Positions 16,605-25,849 of a DNA stretch of 64,000 bases are shown here, one piece after another. The position numbers and the translations under genes are program-made. The number at the start of each line of letters is the position of its first letter. Within the stretch, counting starts at the first letter, position 1. The DNA comes from Oceanisphaera profunda (GTDB lineage Bacteria > Pseudomonadota > Gammaproteobacteria > Enterobacterales > Aeromonadaceae): positions 1,488,001 to 1,552,000 of the forward strand of contig NZ_CP021377.1 in NCBI RefSeq assembly GCF_002157895.1, given 5' to 3'. The notes below the pieces were generated by a model, which did no database searches, was not told the origin of the DNA, and worked only from the letters and a program-made list of their open reading frames with translations.

Positions 16605-16696
16605 GTGAAGGGAGAAGCGTGAGGGGTGAGGCGTAAAACACGCCCGCCTGTTAGCTTGGTATTTTTCGCCCTCACCATTCCCACCTCCCCCTTCAC
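16605..16696. repeat. Pair of inverted 7-bp repeat arrays between fieF and trmL
   Basis: Plus strand 16605-16639: GTGAAGG, GAGAAGC, GTGAGGG, GTGAGGC, GTAAAAC. Minus strand 16696-16669: GTGAAGG, GGGAGGT, GGGAATG, GTGAGGG. The two arrays face each other across 29 bp. Confidence 0.65.
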
Positions 16697-16705
16697 AGTC
16701 TTTAG

Positions 16706-17170
16706 CTATTTTCCACCAACAAAATCATGTTGGCGCCAAGCTTCGTAACTGATGATGGCCACCGCATTGGATAAGTTCAAGCTGCGGCTATCGGGCTGCA
16801 TAGGAATGCGAATACGACATTCAGGTTCAATGTCTGCCAATACAGTGTCTGGCAGGCCGCGGGTTTCTGGGCCAAAGAGCAAGATGTCTCCTGCCTGATA
16901 GCTGGCTTTATGATGGGGCTGACTGCCTTTGGTAGTGCAGGCAAAAATACGTTTTCCTGCCACGGCGAGCAAGAAGGCGGCATAGTCTTTGTGCAGTGAA
17001 ATACGGCCAAAATCTGCGTAATCCAAGCCGGCGCGGCGTAAGCGCTTTTCTTCCAGTTGAAAACCCATGGGCTCAATCAGGTGCAAATGGCAGCCATTAT
17101 TACGCGCCAAGCGCATGATGTTGCCGGTATTAGGCGCGATTTCGGGTTCATAGAGCGCAATTTCAAACAT
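16706..17170 (-). CDS. trmL: tRNA (cytidine(34)-2'-O)-methyltransferase TrmL
   Basis: 154 residues (E. coli 157). A SPOUT-fold enzyme that 2'-O-methylates the wobble base of tRNA-Leu isoacceptors. Family motifs: [15 protein letters not shown] near the N-terminus, [11 protein letters not shown] in the middle, and the trefoil-knot segment [19 protein letters not shown] at the C-terminus. No extra domains. It is flanked by repeat elements on both sides, and the upstream element ends a few bases before its ATG. Confidence 0.95.
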   Translation of the reverse strand: MFEIALYEPEIAPNTGNIMRLARNNGCHLHLIEPMGFQLEEKRLRRAGLDYADFGRISLHKDYAAFLLAVAGKRIFACTTKGSQPHHKASYQAGDILLFGPETRGLPDTVLADIEPECRIRIPMQPDSRSLNLSNAVAIISYEAWRQHDFVGGK

Positions 17171-17181
17171 GGGTTAATACT

Positions 17182-17350
17182 CTTAAAGACTAAAGACGTT
17201 CTCGCCACGGAATACACGGAAGGACACGGAAAAATGAGAACGGATAAAATACTAATATTTAGTTAGTCAGACCTTACAAAAGATATGTGACTTTGCTCTT
17301 TTATTATTCTATGTCTGTGTTTTTCCGTGTATTCCGTGGCAAAAATAAGT
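17182..17350. repeat. Dispersed palindromic repeat (CCACGGA family, copy C), about 165 bp
   Basis: The left arm (17182-17235) TCTTAAAGACTAAAGACGTT, CTCGCCACGGAATACACGGA, AGGACACGGAAAAA is mirrored by the right arm (17320-17345) TTTTTCCGTGTATTCCGTGG. The interior is AT-rich and without an ORF. It occupies most of the trmL-MATE spacer and looks like a small non-autonomous element. Confidence 0.7.
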
Positions 17351-17392
17351 TTAGATTTGGCTTTTATATCTCGTTTTATCCTAATTTAGGCT

Positions 17393-18745
17393 TCACGCAG
17401 CTCCGTCGCTGATAAATCCTTGGCCCCGCTCCAATCGCCACCAGGCCCAGCCTAAGGTGATACCTCGCGCTAGCATAAAACACAGCATGGCCAACCACAG
17501 ACCATGATTCCCTAACTCTTGGCTGAAATACCACACTGGGAAGAACACCCCTGCTGTAGAGACCAACATCATATCGCGCATCTCACCGCCGCGCGTAGTA
17601 CCGATGAAAATACCATCCAAAATAAAACACCAACATGCAGCCAGTGGCATCAACACCAACCAAGGCAAGTAACGCACCGCTTGCTCACGCACTTCACTAA
17701 TGGTGGTGATAAGCCCTATCAGCTGCTGGCCTACAAGCGCAAATACCAGCACGAACAGTACCGCTACCACCGCACCCCAAAATAAGTTTAACGCACAGGC
17801 GAGCCGAAACTCGAGTCGATTACGCGCGCCCACGGCTTTGCCCACCATGGCTTCGACCGCGTAGGCAAAACCGTCCAGACCAAAAGAAATAAACATCAAT
17901 AGGTTCATCAATACCGCATTGGCCGCCAACACCTCATCACCTAGGCGGGCGCCCTGAAAGGTCATAAAGGCGAAGGTAAGCTGCAAGCACAACGCACGAA
18001 TAAAAATATCGCGATTAAGCCCCAGCAATTGTTTGAAGGCCTTGATATTTAGGCAAGCAGGCCAAAAACCTGCCGCCGGTCGAATGCCACGTTTTTGTAA
18101 CGTGCGCCACACCAGCCAAGCTCCGAGGGCGGTGGCTAAATAATCCGCCAACACAGAAGCCGCCGCGGCCCCTTTTACCTGCCAGCCCAGCCCCAGCACA
18201 AACCACACATCGAGCACTATGTTGACGCCGTTGCCCAGAATCAATAACAACATGGGCGCGCGTGCATTCTGGTTACCCAGTAACCAACCCAGCAACACTA
18301 GATTAGTTAAGGCCGCCGGTGCGCTCCAAATGCGCACTAATACATAATCTCGGCCATAGTGCTGTACTTGTTCACTGCCACCAATCAACCAAAATGCCAG
18401 CTCCGTGATGGGTTTTTGTAGCACCAGAATCACCAGCGCCAGCCCCCAGGCTAAAAACAGCCCTCGCACCAACACTTGCAGCAAGCGAGGTTCATCCCCC
18501 GCGCCAAAGGCCTGCGCCGCGAGTCCTGTGGTCGACATACGCAAAAAGCCCAGCAACCAAAAGATCAGGCTAATAATAGTGGCCCCCACCGCCACGCCAC
18601 CGAGGTAATAAGCATGCTCTAAGTGACCAATAACTATGGTGTCGACCAAACCTAAAAGCGGCACCGTAATATTGGACAGCACCATAGGCAGCGCCAACAC
18701 AAACACCTGACGGTGGCGAGCGGCACTAAAAAAAGAGGGAGGCAT
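17393..18745 (-). CDS. dinF: MATE-family efflux transporter, DinF type
   Basis: 450 residues with about twelve membrane helices and two MatE domains. The N-terminus VFVLALPMVLSNITVPLLGLVDTIVIGHL is the DinF-subfamily signature, as is GFLRMSTTGLAAQAFGAGD. It is expected to exchange cations for organic substrates or oxidants. In E. coli dinF sits beside lexA and is SOS-induced; here lexA is about 9 kb away, and no SOS box is apparent in the 117 bp upstream. It is convergent to no gene; trmL lies downstream on the same strand. Confidence 0.85.
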   Translation of the reverse strand: MPPSFFSAARHRQVFVLALPMVLSNITVPLLGLVDTIVIGHLEHAYYLGGVAVGATIISLIFWLLGFLRMSTTGLAAQAFGAGDEPRLLQVLVRGLFLAWGLALVILVLQKPITELAFWLIGGSEQVQHYGRDYVLVRIWSAPAALTNLVLLGWLLGNQNARAPMLLLILGNGVNIVLDVWFVLGLGWQVKGAAAASVLADYLATALGAWLVWRTLQKRGIRPAAGFWPACLNIKAFKQLLGLNRDIFIRALCLQLTFAFMTFQGARLGDEVLAANAVLMNLLMFISFGLDGFAYAVEAMVGKAVGARNRLEFRLACALNLFWGAVVAVLFVLVFALVGQQLIGLITTISEVREQAVRYLPWLVLMPLAACWCFILDGIFIGTTRGGEMRDMMLVSTAGVFFPVWYFSQELGNHGLWLAMLCFMLARGITLGWAWWRLERGQGFISDGAA

Positions 18746-18799
18746 AATTGATTCTTACTTAAAAACGGTGAAGGGCAGGATCTGTGCACCAGAACCTGC

Positions 18800-18845
18800 T
18801 ACGCAGCTTTTCGCGGCTAAAGCACGCGACTACATACGTGTAATA
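18800..18845 (-). repeat. REP-like hairpin region upstream of dinF
   Basis: Read on the minus strand: CTACAT-ATTACACGT-ATGTAG, then GTCGCGTGCTTTAGCCGCG. The GTAG..GCGxGCTTTAGCxGC core recurs at 11629-11669 and 50342-50382. Confidence 0.4.
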
Positions 18846-18862
18846 TGTAGCTATGTCTTACG

Positions 18863-19510
18863 CTAACCGCGCCAGCGGGCTAGGATGCTGGAAAAGTTTT
18901 TCACTAGCTCAGGGCCATCCACTAACGGCATTTCCGTTTCTTCATCAAAGTCGGGACGAAACGAGGCATGCAGCTCACCCTTAGGATTCACCAAGGCGAT
19001 GGACGCGGAATGATCCACTAAGTAGTTAGCGTCTTCTCGGTCAAAAATGCCATAAATTAATCCCAGTTGCTGCACCGCAGGCATCAGTTGCTCATGGTCG
19101 GCGGTCACGGCAATAAAGTTGGGATTAAAATACTCGGTATAGGCTTTTAGCCGCTCAGGCGTATCTCGCGCCGGATCCGCCGATACGAAAACTACCTGCA
19201 CCTTATCGCTCAGCGCAGTGAGTTCAGGATAAATGCGCGATAAGTCCGATAAGGTAGTGGGGCAAATATCAGGGCAAAAAGTATAACCAACAAATACTAA
19301 GCTCCAATGGTCGGCAAAATTTTGTTCGGTAAAAGGCTCGTCGTCACCGTCAGTTAAGGTAAAAGTCGTTAGCGGGCGCGCTTGGGGGTACACCACCACT
19401 GCACCCGTTAGGCTGTTTTTTTTATCTGCATACCAAGCGCCGCCACTTAGAGTGCCGATCAACAGCACAACCATTGCCATTACCCATATCCATCGATTTG
19501 TTTTAGCCAT
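18863..19510 (-). CDS. SCO1/SenC-family copper chaperone for cytochrome oxidase
   Basis: 215 residues: an N-terminal membrane anchor (about 8-27) and a periplasmic thioredoxin-like domain. The copper-binding CPDIC motif has Cys79 and Cys83, with the partner His in YLVDHSASI. It delivers copper to, or reduces, the CuA site of subunit II. It overlaps the end of the heme O synthase gene by 8 bp (ATGGCTAA) and is the last gene of the cox cluster. Confidence 0.93.
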   Translation of the reverse strand: MAKTNRWIWVMAMVVLLIGTLSGGAWYADKKNSLTGAVVVYPQARPLTTFTLTDGDDEPFTEQNFADHWSLVFVGYTFCPDICPTTLSDLSRIYPELTALSDKVQVVFVSADPARDTPERLKAYTEYFNPNFIAVTADHEQLMPAVQQLGLIYGIFDREDANYLVDHSASIALVNPKGELHASFRPDFDEETEMPLVDGPELVKNFSSILARWRG

Positions 19511-20459
19511 AATTTATCCAGTGATCCGCCAATATCAGCACAAAGAGCCACATCAGGTGACTAATTGAAAAGTGGAAGCAGTGTAATGCGGTTTGAGCAG
19601 AAGGTCTAAACTTCAGCCGCCACGCCCATTGCATAAAGCGTAAGTTCAGCAAGCTGGCACCCACCAGATACAGCAGCCCCGACATGCCCACTATCCAAGG
19701 CAGTACGCAAACCAAGGTTAACAGTAAGGTATAAAGCAGCACGCAGGTTTTAGTGAATTCAATACCATGGGTTACTGGCAACATAGGCACACCGGCTTTG
19801 GCATAATCGTCACGCCTATGAATAGCCAGCGCCCAAAAATGCGGCGGTGTCCAGACGAAGATAATCATCACCAATAGCAAGGCATGACCGTGAAACTCAC
19901 CGGTAATGGCCGTCCAACCGAGCAAGGGCGGCATGGCCCCCGCCAGTCCGCCGATCACAATGTTCTGCGGCGTGGCCCGCTTTAACCAGACCGTATATAC
20001 CACCGCATAACCCAGCAAAGAGGCCAAGGTAAGCCAAGCGGTCAGCGCATTTACCCACACCAATAAAATCGCCAAGCCAGCAGCTGACAAACTCAGCGCA
20101 AAGACCAAGGCCGCACTGCTACTCACTCGCCCTTGAGCAACGGGTCTATGGTAGGTGCGCGCCATTTGAATATCGATACGCCTATCTAATACATGATTAA
20201 TCGCCGCCGCCCCGCCGGCCATTAAACCGATACCAAGCGTGGCCACCGCCACCTGCAGCAAGCTCGGCACTATTTCGGTTAAATACATGCCCACTACTGC
20301 GGTGAGCAAGATAAGCGCCACTACCTTAGGCTTAGTCAGTGCCCAATAGTCCGCCCAATGTGCTGGCTTGTGAGTGGCACTCACTGTTTTGTTGATGCCA
20401 CTGGTTTGGTCGGTGCCCACTACTGCTTTATTGCTGATAGATGCCGTGTTTCTCGCCAT
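19503..20459 (-). CDS. cyoE: Heme O synthase (protoheme IX farnesyltransferase)
   Basis: 318 residues, an eight- to nine-helix UbiA-fold membrane enzyme that adds a farnesyl group to heme b; also called CtaB. The aspartate-rich prenyl-PP site is [15 protein letters not shown], and the second motif region is [16 protein letters not shown]. About 35 residues precede the conserved ALTKPKVV block. That extension overlaps the upstream ctaA gene by 40 bp, but GGAGG five bases before the ATG supports this start. It works with CtaA to make heme A for CoxA. Confidence 0.93.
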   Translation of the reverse strand: MARNTASISNKAVVGTDQTSGINKTVSATHKPAHWADYWALTKPKVVALILLTAVVGMYLTEIVPSLLQVAVATLGIGLMAGGAAAINHVLDRRIDIQMARTYHRPVAQGRVSSSAALVFALSLSAAGLAILLVWVNALTAWLTLASLLGYAVVYTVWLKRATPQNIVIGGLAGAMPPLLGWTAITGEFHGHALLLVMIIFVWTPPHFWALAIHRRDDYAKAGVPMLPVTHGIEFTKTCVLLYTLLLTLVCVLPWIVGMSGLLYLVGASLLNLRFMQWAWRLKFRPSAQTALHCFHFSISHLMWLFVLILADHWINYG

Positions 20460-21532
20460 ATAGCCTCCCTTGCTCGGCAGAGCCGCTCACCGGTCCCGGT
20501 GACCATTAATAATAAAAAAGCCGCGCCTGCGTTATGCGCCACTGCCAGCGGCAAAGGTAAATGCCACCAAACATTGGCGACACCTAACGTCAACTGCACC
20601 AAGACTGCCAGCGCCAACCAAGCACTCCAGAGTTGCAGCTCACGCACTTGGTAACATCGCCACGCTAGTGTAAATAGCACCACCGCCGTTACCATGGCCC
20701 ACAACCGATGAGCCACATGAATGGTGATCCGCTCATCGCTACTTAGCACCCCGTATTGATAGCTGGCGGCAGGCATACCATGAGGATGAAAGGCACTCCA
20801 CTGCCACTGACTTAACCAGTCTCCTTGGCATACGGGTAACTCCACACAAGCCAACGCCGCATAGTTGGCGGCCGTCCAACCACCAAGTGCGATTTGTATT
20901 ATTAGCACCAGCAAGGCCACCCACCACAGCGCCAGCAACTGCCGAGCATATTGTGGATGAGAGCGCTGCTGAGATTGTTGCTGAGAGTGCTGGCGAGGGT
21001 GTTGCAGAGAGTGCCGGCGAGAATATTGAAGAGTGTGTAAGCGAGAACGGGGCTCGCCGTCTTGGGCTGCTCGTGAGCGCGCACGGAGTAATAATAAAAA
21101 CAACAGCGCCAAAATACTAAAGCCGCCCAACAAGTGACCGAGCACAATAAAGGGCAGTAAGTTAAGGGTCACGGTCAACATGCCTAAGGTGGCTTGCACA
21201 ATAACCAAAGCGAGCAATAACCAAGCACCAATGCGATAAGCGCGATGGCGGGCTCGCAACGAGCACAACGCCAGCACTAAAATAATCATGCCTAAGCTAC
21301 CCGCCGCATAACGATGCAGCATTTCATTACCGGCTTTGGCCAGATCAAGCGGCTTATCCGGAAAGCGACTTGCTGCCAGTTGCTGCTCAAAGGCGGTATC
21401 GGGAACATAATTAAAACCATAACAGCCCGGCCAGTCTGGACAGCCTAGGCCCGCATCGGTTAAACGCGTGTAGGCGCCCAGCAACACCACCAGCAGCGTC
21501 AGCGCAAAAGCAAACAAGCAGAGTTGACGCAT
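20420..21532 (-). CDS. ctaA: Heme A synthase CtaA/COX15
   Basis: 370 residues with about eight membrane helices in two four-helix halves. The first half has [18 protein letters not shown], with the extracellular Cys pair, and HRYAAGSLG; the second has HVAHRLWA and, near the end, [10 protein letters not shown], giving the heme-ligand histidines. It oxidises heme O to heme A. The ATG at 21532 after AAGGAG is preferred to the adjacent GTG. An unusual hydrophilic loop between the halves (rich in QHS, QQS, RQH) is encoded by a 12-bp tandem repeat, absent from typical CtaA proteins. Confidence 0.92.
   Translation of the reverse strand: MRQLCLFAFALTLLVVLLGAYTRLTDAGLGCPDWPGCYGFNYVPDTAFEQQLAASRFPDKPLDLAKAGNEMLHRYAAGSLGMIILVLALCSLRARHRAYRIGAWLLLALVIVQATLGMLTVTLNLLPFIVLGHLLGGFSILALLFLLLLRARSRAAQDGEPRSRLHTLQYSRRHSLQHPRQHSQQQSQQRSHPQYARQLLALWWVALLVLIIQIALGGWTAANYAALACVELPVCQGDWLSQWQWSAFHPHGMPAASYQYGVLSSDERITIHVAHRLWAMVTAVVLFTLAWRCYQVRELQLWSAWLALAVLVQLTLGVANVWWHLPLPLAVAHNAGAAFLLLMVTGTGERLCRAREAIWRETRHLSAIKQ
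20950..21045 (-). repeat. In-frame 12-bp minisatellite inside ctaA
   Basis: Eight uninterrupted 12-bp units, each ending GAG on the plus strand (ATTGTGGATGAG, AGCGCTGCTGAG, ATTGTTGCTGAG, AGTGCTGGCGAG and so on). They encode four-residue units of the type QQHS in the loop between the two halves of CtaA, so length changes would keep frame. Confidence 0.85.
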
Positions 21533-21541
21533 CACAGCTCC

Positions 21542-22081
21542 TTATCCAGACCGCGAATAGGTTAATAAACGGCGCACATCACTGAGCAATGCTTTAGCCA
21601 TTATCTGATCTGGCTGTAGCAGCTCTAGCTGCCTTGGCTCTGATGATAAAGCGCCTTGCTCTAACCGCCCATCAAGCGGATAGCGCATGATCAGCGTACC
21701 TGGCGGATCCGCGATATAGACAAACCCCGCTTCTAGCTCTGCGCTCGCCGGCATGAACAGCTGACGCACCCGCGAGCTATCTCGGCCTAAGGCCAAAATT
21801 ACCTGCGCCAATAGAGGCTCTGCTTGCGAACAAGCAGCGCAATTGGCCGCTTGGGGCACGATTAATCGCCACTGTGAATCCGCAGCCACTTGTCCCGTAA
21901 CCCATTGGCCGTGATTATTCACCCCCGTCGTAAACCAACCTTGTTGTAAGGTTAGCCATGCCAACCCCACGGGTAATAAAAATACTAAGCATAAGGCGAC
22001 CAACGTGCGATATCGTCTGGGCAAAGGCTGTACTCTCTCGGCCTGCCGGTGAGACTTAAGTTCGTACTGAGGGTTACTCAT
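21542..22081 (-). CDS. Membrane-anchored protein of the cytochrome oxidase cluster, function unknown
   Basis: 179 residues. A basic N-terminus is followed by one membrane helix (about 26-46), then a periplasmic domain with a CAACSQAEPLL segment, a possible thioredoxin-like or metal-binding Cys pair. I do not recognise a named family; similar small proteins sit between surf1 and ctaA in other gammaproteobacterial cox loci. It overlaps surf1 by 8 bp (ATGAGTAA) and ends 9 bp before ctaA, so it is part of the operon. A role in oxidase assembly is inferred from context only. Confidence 0.8.
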   Translation of the reverse strand: MSNPQYELKSHRQAERVQPLPRRYRTLVALCLVFLLPVGLAWLTLQQGWFTTGVNNHGQWVTGQVAADSQWRLIVPQAANCAACSQAEPLLAQVILALGRDSSRVRQLFMPASAELEAGFVYIADPPGTLIMRYPLDGRLEQGALSSEPRQLELLQPDQIMAKALLSDVRRLLTYSRSG

Positions 22082-22751
22082 GAGGCCTCCGGTAATACCA
22101 GAACGCGGCGATACATACCGCCAGCGCCATCAAAAACCACTGCACAGCGTAGCCAAGATGCCGCTCAGGCCCCATTACCACCGGCTGCCACTGCTCATGT
22201 TCAGCGCTCAGTTTTAGGACGAAAGGCAGCACCGGCTCCCCCCAGATTTGGGTCAATAATGCAGGCGCTAAGCTGGGCACCAGTGGATGACTCGGGATAA
22301 ATGTGAACTGACCTAATGAGATAGGGGCTTGGTAGGGACGTATCAGATGTCCAGATAACGGTATGGGGGGAGTGATGGCAGCAATGGCGGGTAACTGGCG
22401 CCGATCGGCATCTGCAGGCTGCCAGCCCGTATCCACCATCAGCAGGCCTTGTGCCGTGGGTAAGGCGCGAATTAAACGATAGCCTACCCGTCCTGCTTGT
22501 ATTTGGTTATCAAGCCACACTTCCTTTCCGGCTAAGTAACGCCCATGAGTCGTGAGCCGATATCCAAAAGGAATCACCATGGCACTGGCTTGGGCTAGGC
22601 TAATGTCACTGTTACGGCGCTGCTGCCATTCGGCTAACAACTGGCGCTTTTCTTCAGCGCGAGACAACTGCCAGCCTCCCATCCCCAGCATCAATAAACT
22701 GAGCACCGCGGTTAGCAGCAGTAAGCCCGCATCTTTTCCTCTACTTAACAT
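22074..22751 (-). CDS. SURF1-family cytochrome oxidase assembly protein
   Basis: 225 residues with two membrane helices, one at each end (about 11-28 and 199-217), and a periplasmic domain between them, the SURF1 layout. Recognisable blocks: GMGGWQLSRAEEK at the start, VWLDNQIQAGRVGYRLI in the middle, and HLGYAVQWFLMALAVCIAA near the end. SURF1 helps heme A insertion into subunit I. The ATG follows AAGGAG. It lies in the same direction between coxC and the unknown gene. Confidence 0.92.
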   Translation of the reverse strand: MLSRGKDAGLLLLTAVLSLLMLGMGGWQLSRAEEKRQLLAEWQQRRNSDISLAQASAMVIPFGYRLTTHGRYLAGKEVWLDNQIQAGRVGYRLIRALPTAQGLLMVDTGWQPADADRRQLPAIAAITPPIPLSGHLIRPYQAPISLGQFTFIPSHPLVPSLAPALLTQIWGEPVLPFVLKLSAEHEQWQPVVMGPERHLGYAVQWFLMALAVCIAAFWYYRRPHE

Positions 22752-22824
22752 TCAGTCTCCTTGGCTTGCATCCCTGCTCTTCAAGTTACTGCTTGCTGCT
22801 CTCGCTTTAGAAACAGACTGTGCG

Positions 22825-23694
22825 TTATAAAATATAAACCGTTACAAATAAGCCCAGCCACACTAGGTCCACAAAGTGCCAGTACCAGCTGGTCGCCTGA
22901 AAGCCAAAATGCTGCGCCGAGGTGAAATGTCCTTTTTGTACTCTGATCCACATAATCAGCAGCAGTAAGGTACCCAGCATCACGTGGGCACCATGAAAGC
23001 CCGTTAATAAGAAAAAGGTGCTGCCGTAAATACCCGAATCAAATTTAAGCCCTAGCTCGTGATAAGCATGGCTGTATTCCCATGCTTGTAAGATTAAGAA
23101 AGCAATCCCAAGCAACACGGTAACTCCCAGCCACAACGTAAGCGGGCTACGTTGATTACGCCGTAGCGCCAGATGTGCTAAATGCAGGGTAATTGATGAG
23201 GTTAACAACACTATAGTGTTAATGAGCGGCAGCCCCATCCAGCTAATGGCAGTGGTTTTAATCCCTCCTGGAGTAAGCAACAACGGCCATTGAGGAATAA
23301 AGTCAGGCCAGAGCACCGCATGGGTCATGGCATTATTACTGGCACCGCCTAACCATGGCACTACCAAGATACGGATGTAAAACAGCGCACCAAACAGCCC
23401 CACAAAAAACATCAGCTCAGAAAAAATAAACCAGGTCATGCCGAGGCGAAAAGAGCGATCCATCTGGGCGCTATACAAGCCCGACTTTGACTCTTGGATC
23501 ACATTCCCAAACCAGCCAAACAACATCACAATCATTACCAGCGTGCCTAAGATAAACACGATAGGTCCTGCCAGTGGCGCTAATCCAGAAATCCAGAGTC
23601 CCGCTCCTGATGCGAGTAAGAATAAGCCCAGCGCGCCCATTAACGGCCAAGGACTTTCACTCGGGACATAATACGGCTGAAATTTAACCGGCAT
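22825..23694 (-). CDS. coxC: Cytochrome c oxidase subunit III
   Basis: 289 residues with seven membrane helices. Family blocks: YYVPSESPWPLMGALGLF, GMTWFIFSELMFFVGLFGALFY, LTGFHGAHVMLGTLLLLIM, and the C-terminal SWYWHFVDLVWLGLFVTVYIL. The long form with an N-terminal helix pair is used. Subunit III stabilises the proton-uptake side of subunit I. It follows ctaG by 15 bp and starts after a strong GGAGG. Confidence 0.96.
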   Translation of the reverse strand: MPVKFQPYYVPSESPWPLMGALGLFLLASGAGLWISGLAPLAGPIVFILGTLVMIVMLFGWFGNVIQESKSGLYSAQMDRSFRLGMTWFIFSELMFFVGLFGALFYIRILVVPWLGGASNNAMTHAVLWPDFIPQWPLLLTPGGIKTTAISWMGLPLINTIVLLTSSITLHLAHLALRRNQRSPLTLWLGVTVLLGIAFLILQAWEYSHAYHELGLKFDSGIYGSTFFLLTGFHGAHVMLGTLLLLIMWIRVQKGHFTSAQHFGFQATSWYWHFVDLVWLGLFVTVYIL

Positions 23695-23709
23695 GTTTGC
23701 CTCCTTGGC

Positions 23710-24234
23710 TTAGCTACTGCTGGCCCGCTCACTAATGTCATACAAGGTGTAAGACAGCGTAAATATTTCTATGTCTGGCGGCAGCATTCGATCCACATAA
23801 AAGCGCATCGGCATGATGGCTTCACTTTGTGCCGCCAAGGGTTGTTCTTGAAAACAAAAACATTCGGTTTTACGTAAGTAACTGGCGGCTCGCCCCGGTG
23901 CAACCGAGGGAATGGCCCGCAATATTTTGTCTTTGCTACTGGGATTGGTCACCGTGAAATCAACCTGATGCATTTCTCCGGGCCGCACCTTTAAGTGTTG
24001 TACCGACGCCGTAAACTCCCCTTGCACCCCGGTACTTTGGTAGGTAATAAATTCCACCGTGACTTGGCGTTGGGTATCAACCTCATGAGATTCCGCCACC
24101 GCTTGGGTGGCGGTTTTACCGTTGAGGCCTGTAATATCACAAAACACGTCATATAAAGGCACTAACAAAAAGCCAAAACCAAACATAACAACGGCTAATA
24201 GCGCCAGCTGGAGAGCTTTACGATCGCGCATCAT
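23710..24234 (-). CDS. Cytochrome c oxidase assembly protein CtaG/Cox11
   Basis: 174 residues. One N-terminal membrane helix (about 9-28) precedes a periplasmic Ig-like domain with the copper-binding ECFCFQEQPL motif. It inserts CuB into subunit I. The first 17 bp overlap the end of coxA, consistent with translational coupling. Two adjacent ATG codons (24234, 24231) are possible; GGAGG lies nine bases before the first. Gene order coxB-coxA-ctaG-coxC is standard. Confidence 0.94.
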   Translation of the reverse strand: MMRDRKALQLALLAVVMFGFGFLLVPLYDVFCDITGLNGKTATQAVAESHEVDTQRQVTVEFITYQSTGVQGEFTASVQHLKVRPGEMHQVDFTVTNPSSKDKILRAIPSVAPGRAASYLRKTECFCFQEQPLAAQSEAIMPMRFYVDRMLPPDIEIFTLSYTLYDISERASSS

Positions 24235-25840
24235 AATCGGTGACCTCCGGTGGCGTGCTAAAGGTGTGATAGGGCGCAGGCGATGCCACTGTCCACTCTA
24301 GGCCATGGGCGCCTTCCCACGCTCGAGCGGAGGCCGGCTCGCCGCCGCGAATGCATTTAATAATCAGCACCACAAACAGTAATTGCGATAAACCAAAGGC
24401 AAAGCCTCCAATACTGACCAGCGCGTTAATATCGGCAAACTGCAGCGCATAGTCCGGGATCCGACGCGGCATACCAGCCAGCCCTAAAAAGTGCATCGGA
24501 AAAAACAGCACGTTGACGGAAATTATCGAACACCAAAAGTGCCATTTTCCTAAGCGTTCATTAAACATGTGCCCAGTCCATTTGGGCAGCCAATAATAGA
24601 CAGCCGCAAACACCGACAATACCGCCCCCGTGACCAGCACATAATGGAAATGCGCGACCACAAAATAAGTATCGTGATACTGAAAATCTGCTGGGGTAAT
24701 GGCTAACATTAGGCCGCTAAATCCACCAATCGTGAATAACACGATAAAGGCGATAGAAAATAACATCGGTACTTCAAAGCTGAGTGAGCCGCGCCACATA
24801 GTGGCCACCCAGTTAAATATCTTTACGCCGGTTGGCACCGAGATCAGCATGGTGCAATACATAAAAAATAATTCTGCGGCTACCGGCATGCCCACGGTAA
24901 ACATATGGTGTGCCCACACTAAAAAGCTAAAACCGGCAATGGCCACGGTGGCGTACACCATGGATCTATAACCAAATAAAGGTTTACGACTAAAGGCAGG
25001 AACAGTGGCGGAGATAATGCCAAAGCTTGGCAAAATCATGATGTAAACTTCAGGGTGACCAAAAAACCAAAAAATATGCTGAAACAAGATGGGATCGCCG
25101 CCGCCCGCCGCGTCAAAAAAGCTAGTGCCAAAGTATTTATCGGTTAAGACCATGGTCGCAGCCCCCGCCAACACTGGCATTACGGCAATCAGCAAAAACG
25201 CCGTAATTAACCAGGTCCAGCAAAACATCGGCAACTTCATCCACGTCATGCCTGGCGCGCGCATATTGCAGATAGTCACTATCACGTTAATGGCGCCCAT
25301 AATGGAGCTGATGCCCATAATGTGAATGGCAAACACAAATAAGGCCGTGCTATCAGGCGAGTAGGTAGTGGACAAAGGCGCGTAAAAGGTCCAACCAAAG
25401 TTAGGCCCGCCGCCGGGCATAAATAAAGTGGATAGCATCAGTAGAAAGGCAAACGGCAGTATCCAAAAACTCCAGTTATTCATGCGCGGCAAGGCCATGT
25501 CCGGCGCGCCTATCATCAATGGGATCATCCAGTTAGCCAGCCCCACAAACGAGGGCATCACGGCGCCAAAGATCATGATCAGACCGTGCATGGTGGTCAT
25601 CTGATTAAAAAAAGCCGGCTCCACTAATTGCAAACCCGGTTGAAATAATTCGGCGCGGATTAGCATTGCCATAGCGCCGCCAATAAAGAACATACTGAGG
25701 CTAAACAACAGGTACAGCGTACCTATGTCTTTATGATTGGTAGTAAACAGCCAACGCTTAATGCCTTTGGCTGGCCCATGGGGCTCGGCAGGCATACTGA
25801 TCGAGTCATGTAAGGTAGTGACTTTATTTAGCGGTGCCAT
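24218..25840 (-). CDS. coxA: Cytochrome c oxidase subunit I
   Basis: 540 residues with twelve membrane helices. Heme-copper centre residues are visible: the low-spin heme ligand His in MTTMHGLIMIFG, the CuB/Tyr helix HPEVYIMILPSFG, the HH pair in WAHHMFTVG, and heme a3/a ligands in HDTYFVVAHFHYVL. The helix VI glutamate of the HPEV motif marks an A1-type enzyme. It reduces O2 to water and pumps protons. Translated directly after coxB. Confidence 0.97.
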   Translation of the reverse strand: MAPLNKVTTLHDSISMPAEPHGPAKGIKRWLFTTNHKDIGTLYLLFSLSMFFIGGAMAMLIRAELFQPGLQLVEPAFFNQMTTMHGLIMIFGAVMPSFVGLANWMIPLMIGAPDMALPRMNNWSFWILPFAFLLMLSTLFMPGGGPNFGWTFYAPLSTTYSPDSTALFVFAIHIMGISSIMGAINVIVTICNMRAPGMTWMKLPMFCWTWLITAFLLIAVMPVLAGAATMVLTDKYFGTSFFDAAGGGDPILFQHIFWFFGHPEVYIMILPSFGIISATVPAFSRKPLFGYRSMVYATVAIAGFSFLVWAHHMFTVGMPVAAELFFMYCTMLISVPTGVKIFNWVATMWRGSLSFEVPMLFSIAFIVLFTIGGFSGLMLAITPADFQYHDTYFVVAHFHYVLVTGAVLSVFAAVYYWLPKWTGHMFNERLGKWHFWCSIISVNVLFFPMHFLGLAGMPRRIPDYALQFADINALVSIGGFAFGLSQLLFVVLIIKCIRGGEPASARAWEGAHGLEWTVASPAPYHTFSTPPEVTDYDARS

Positions 25841-25849
25841 CCTAGCCCC

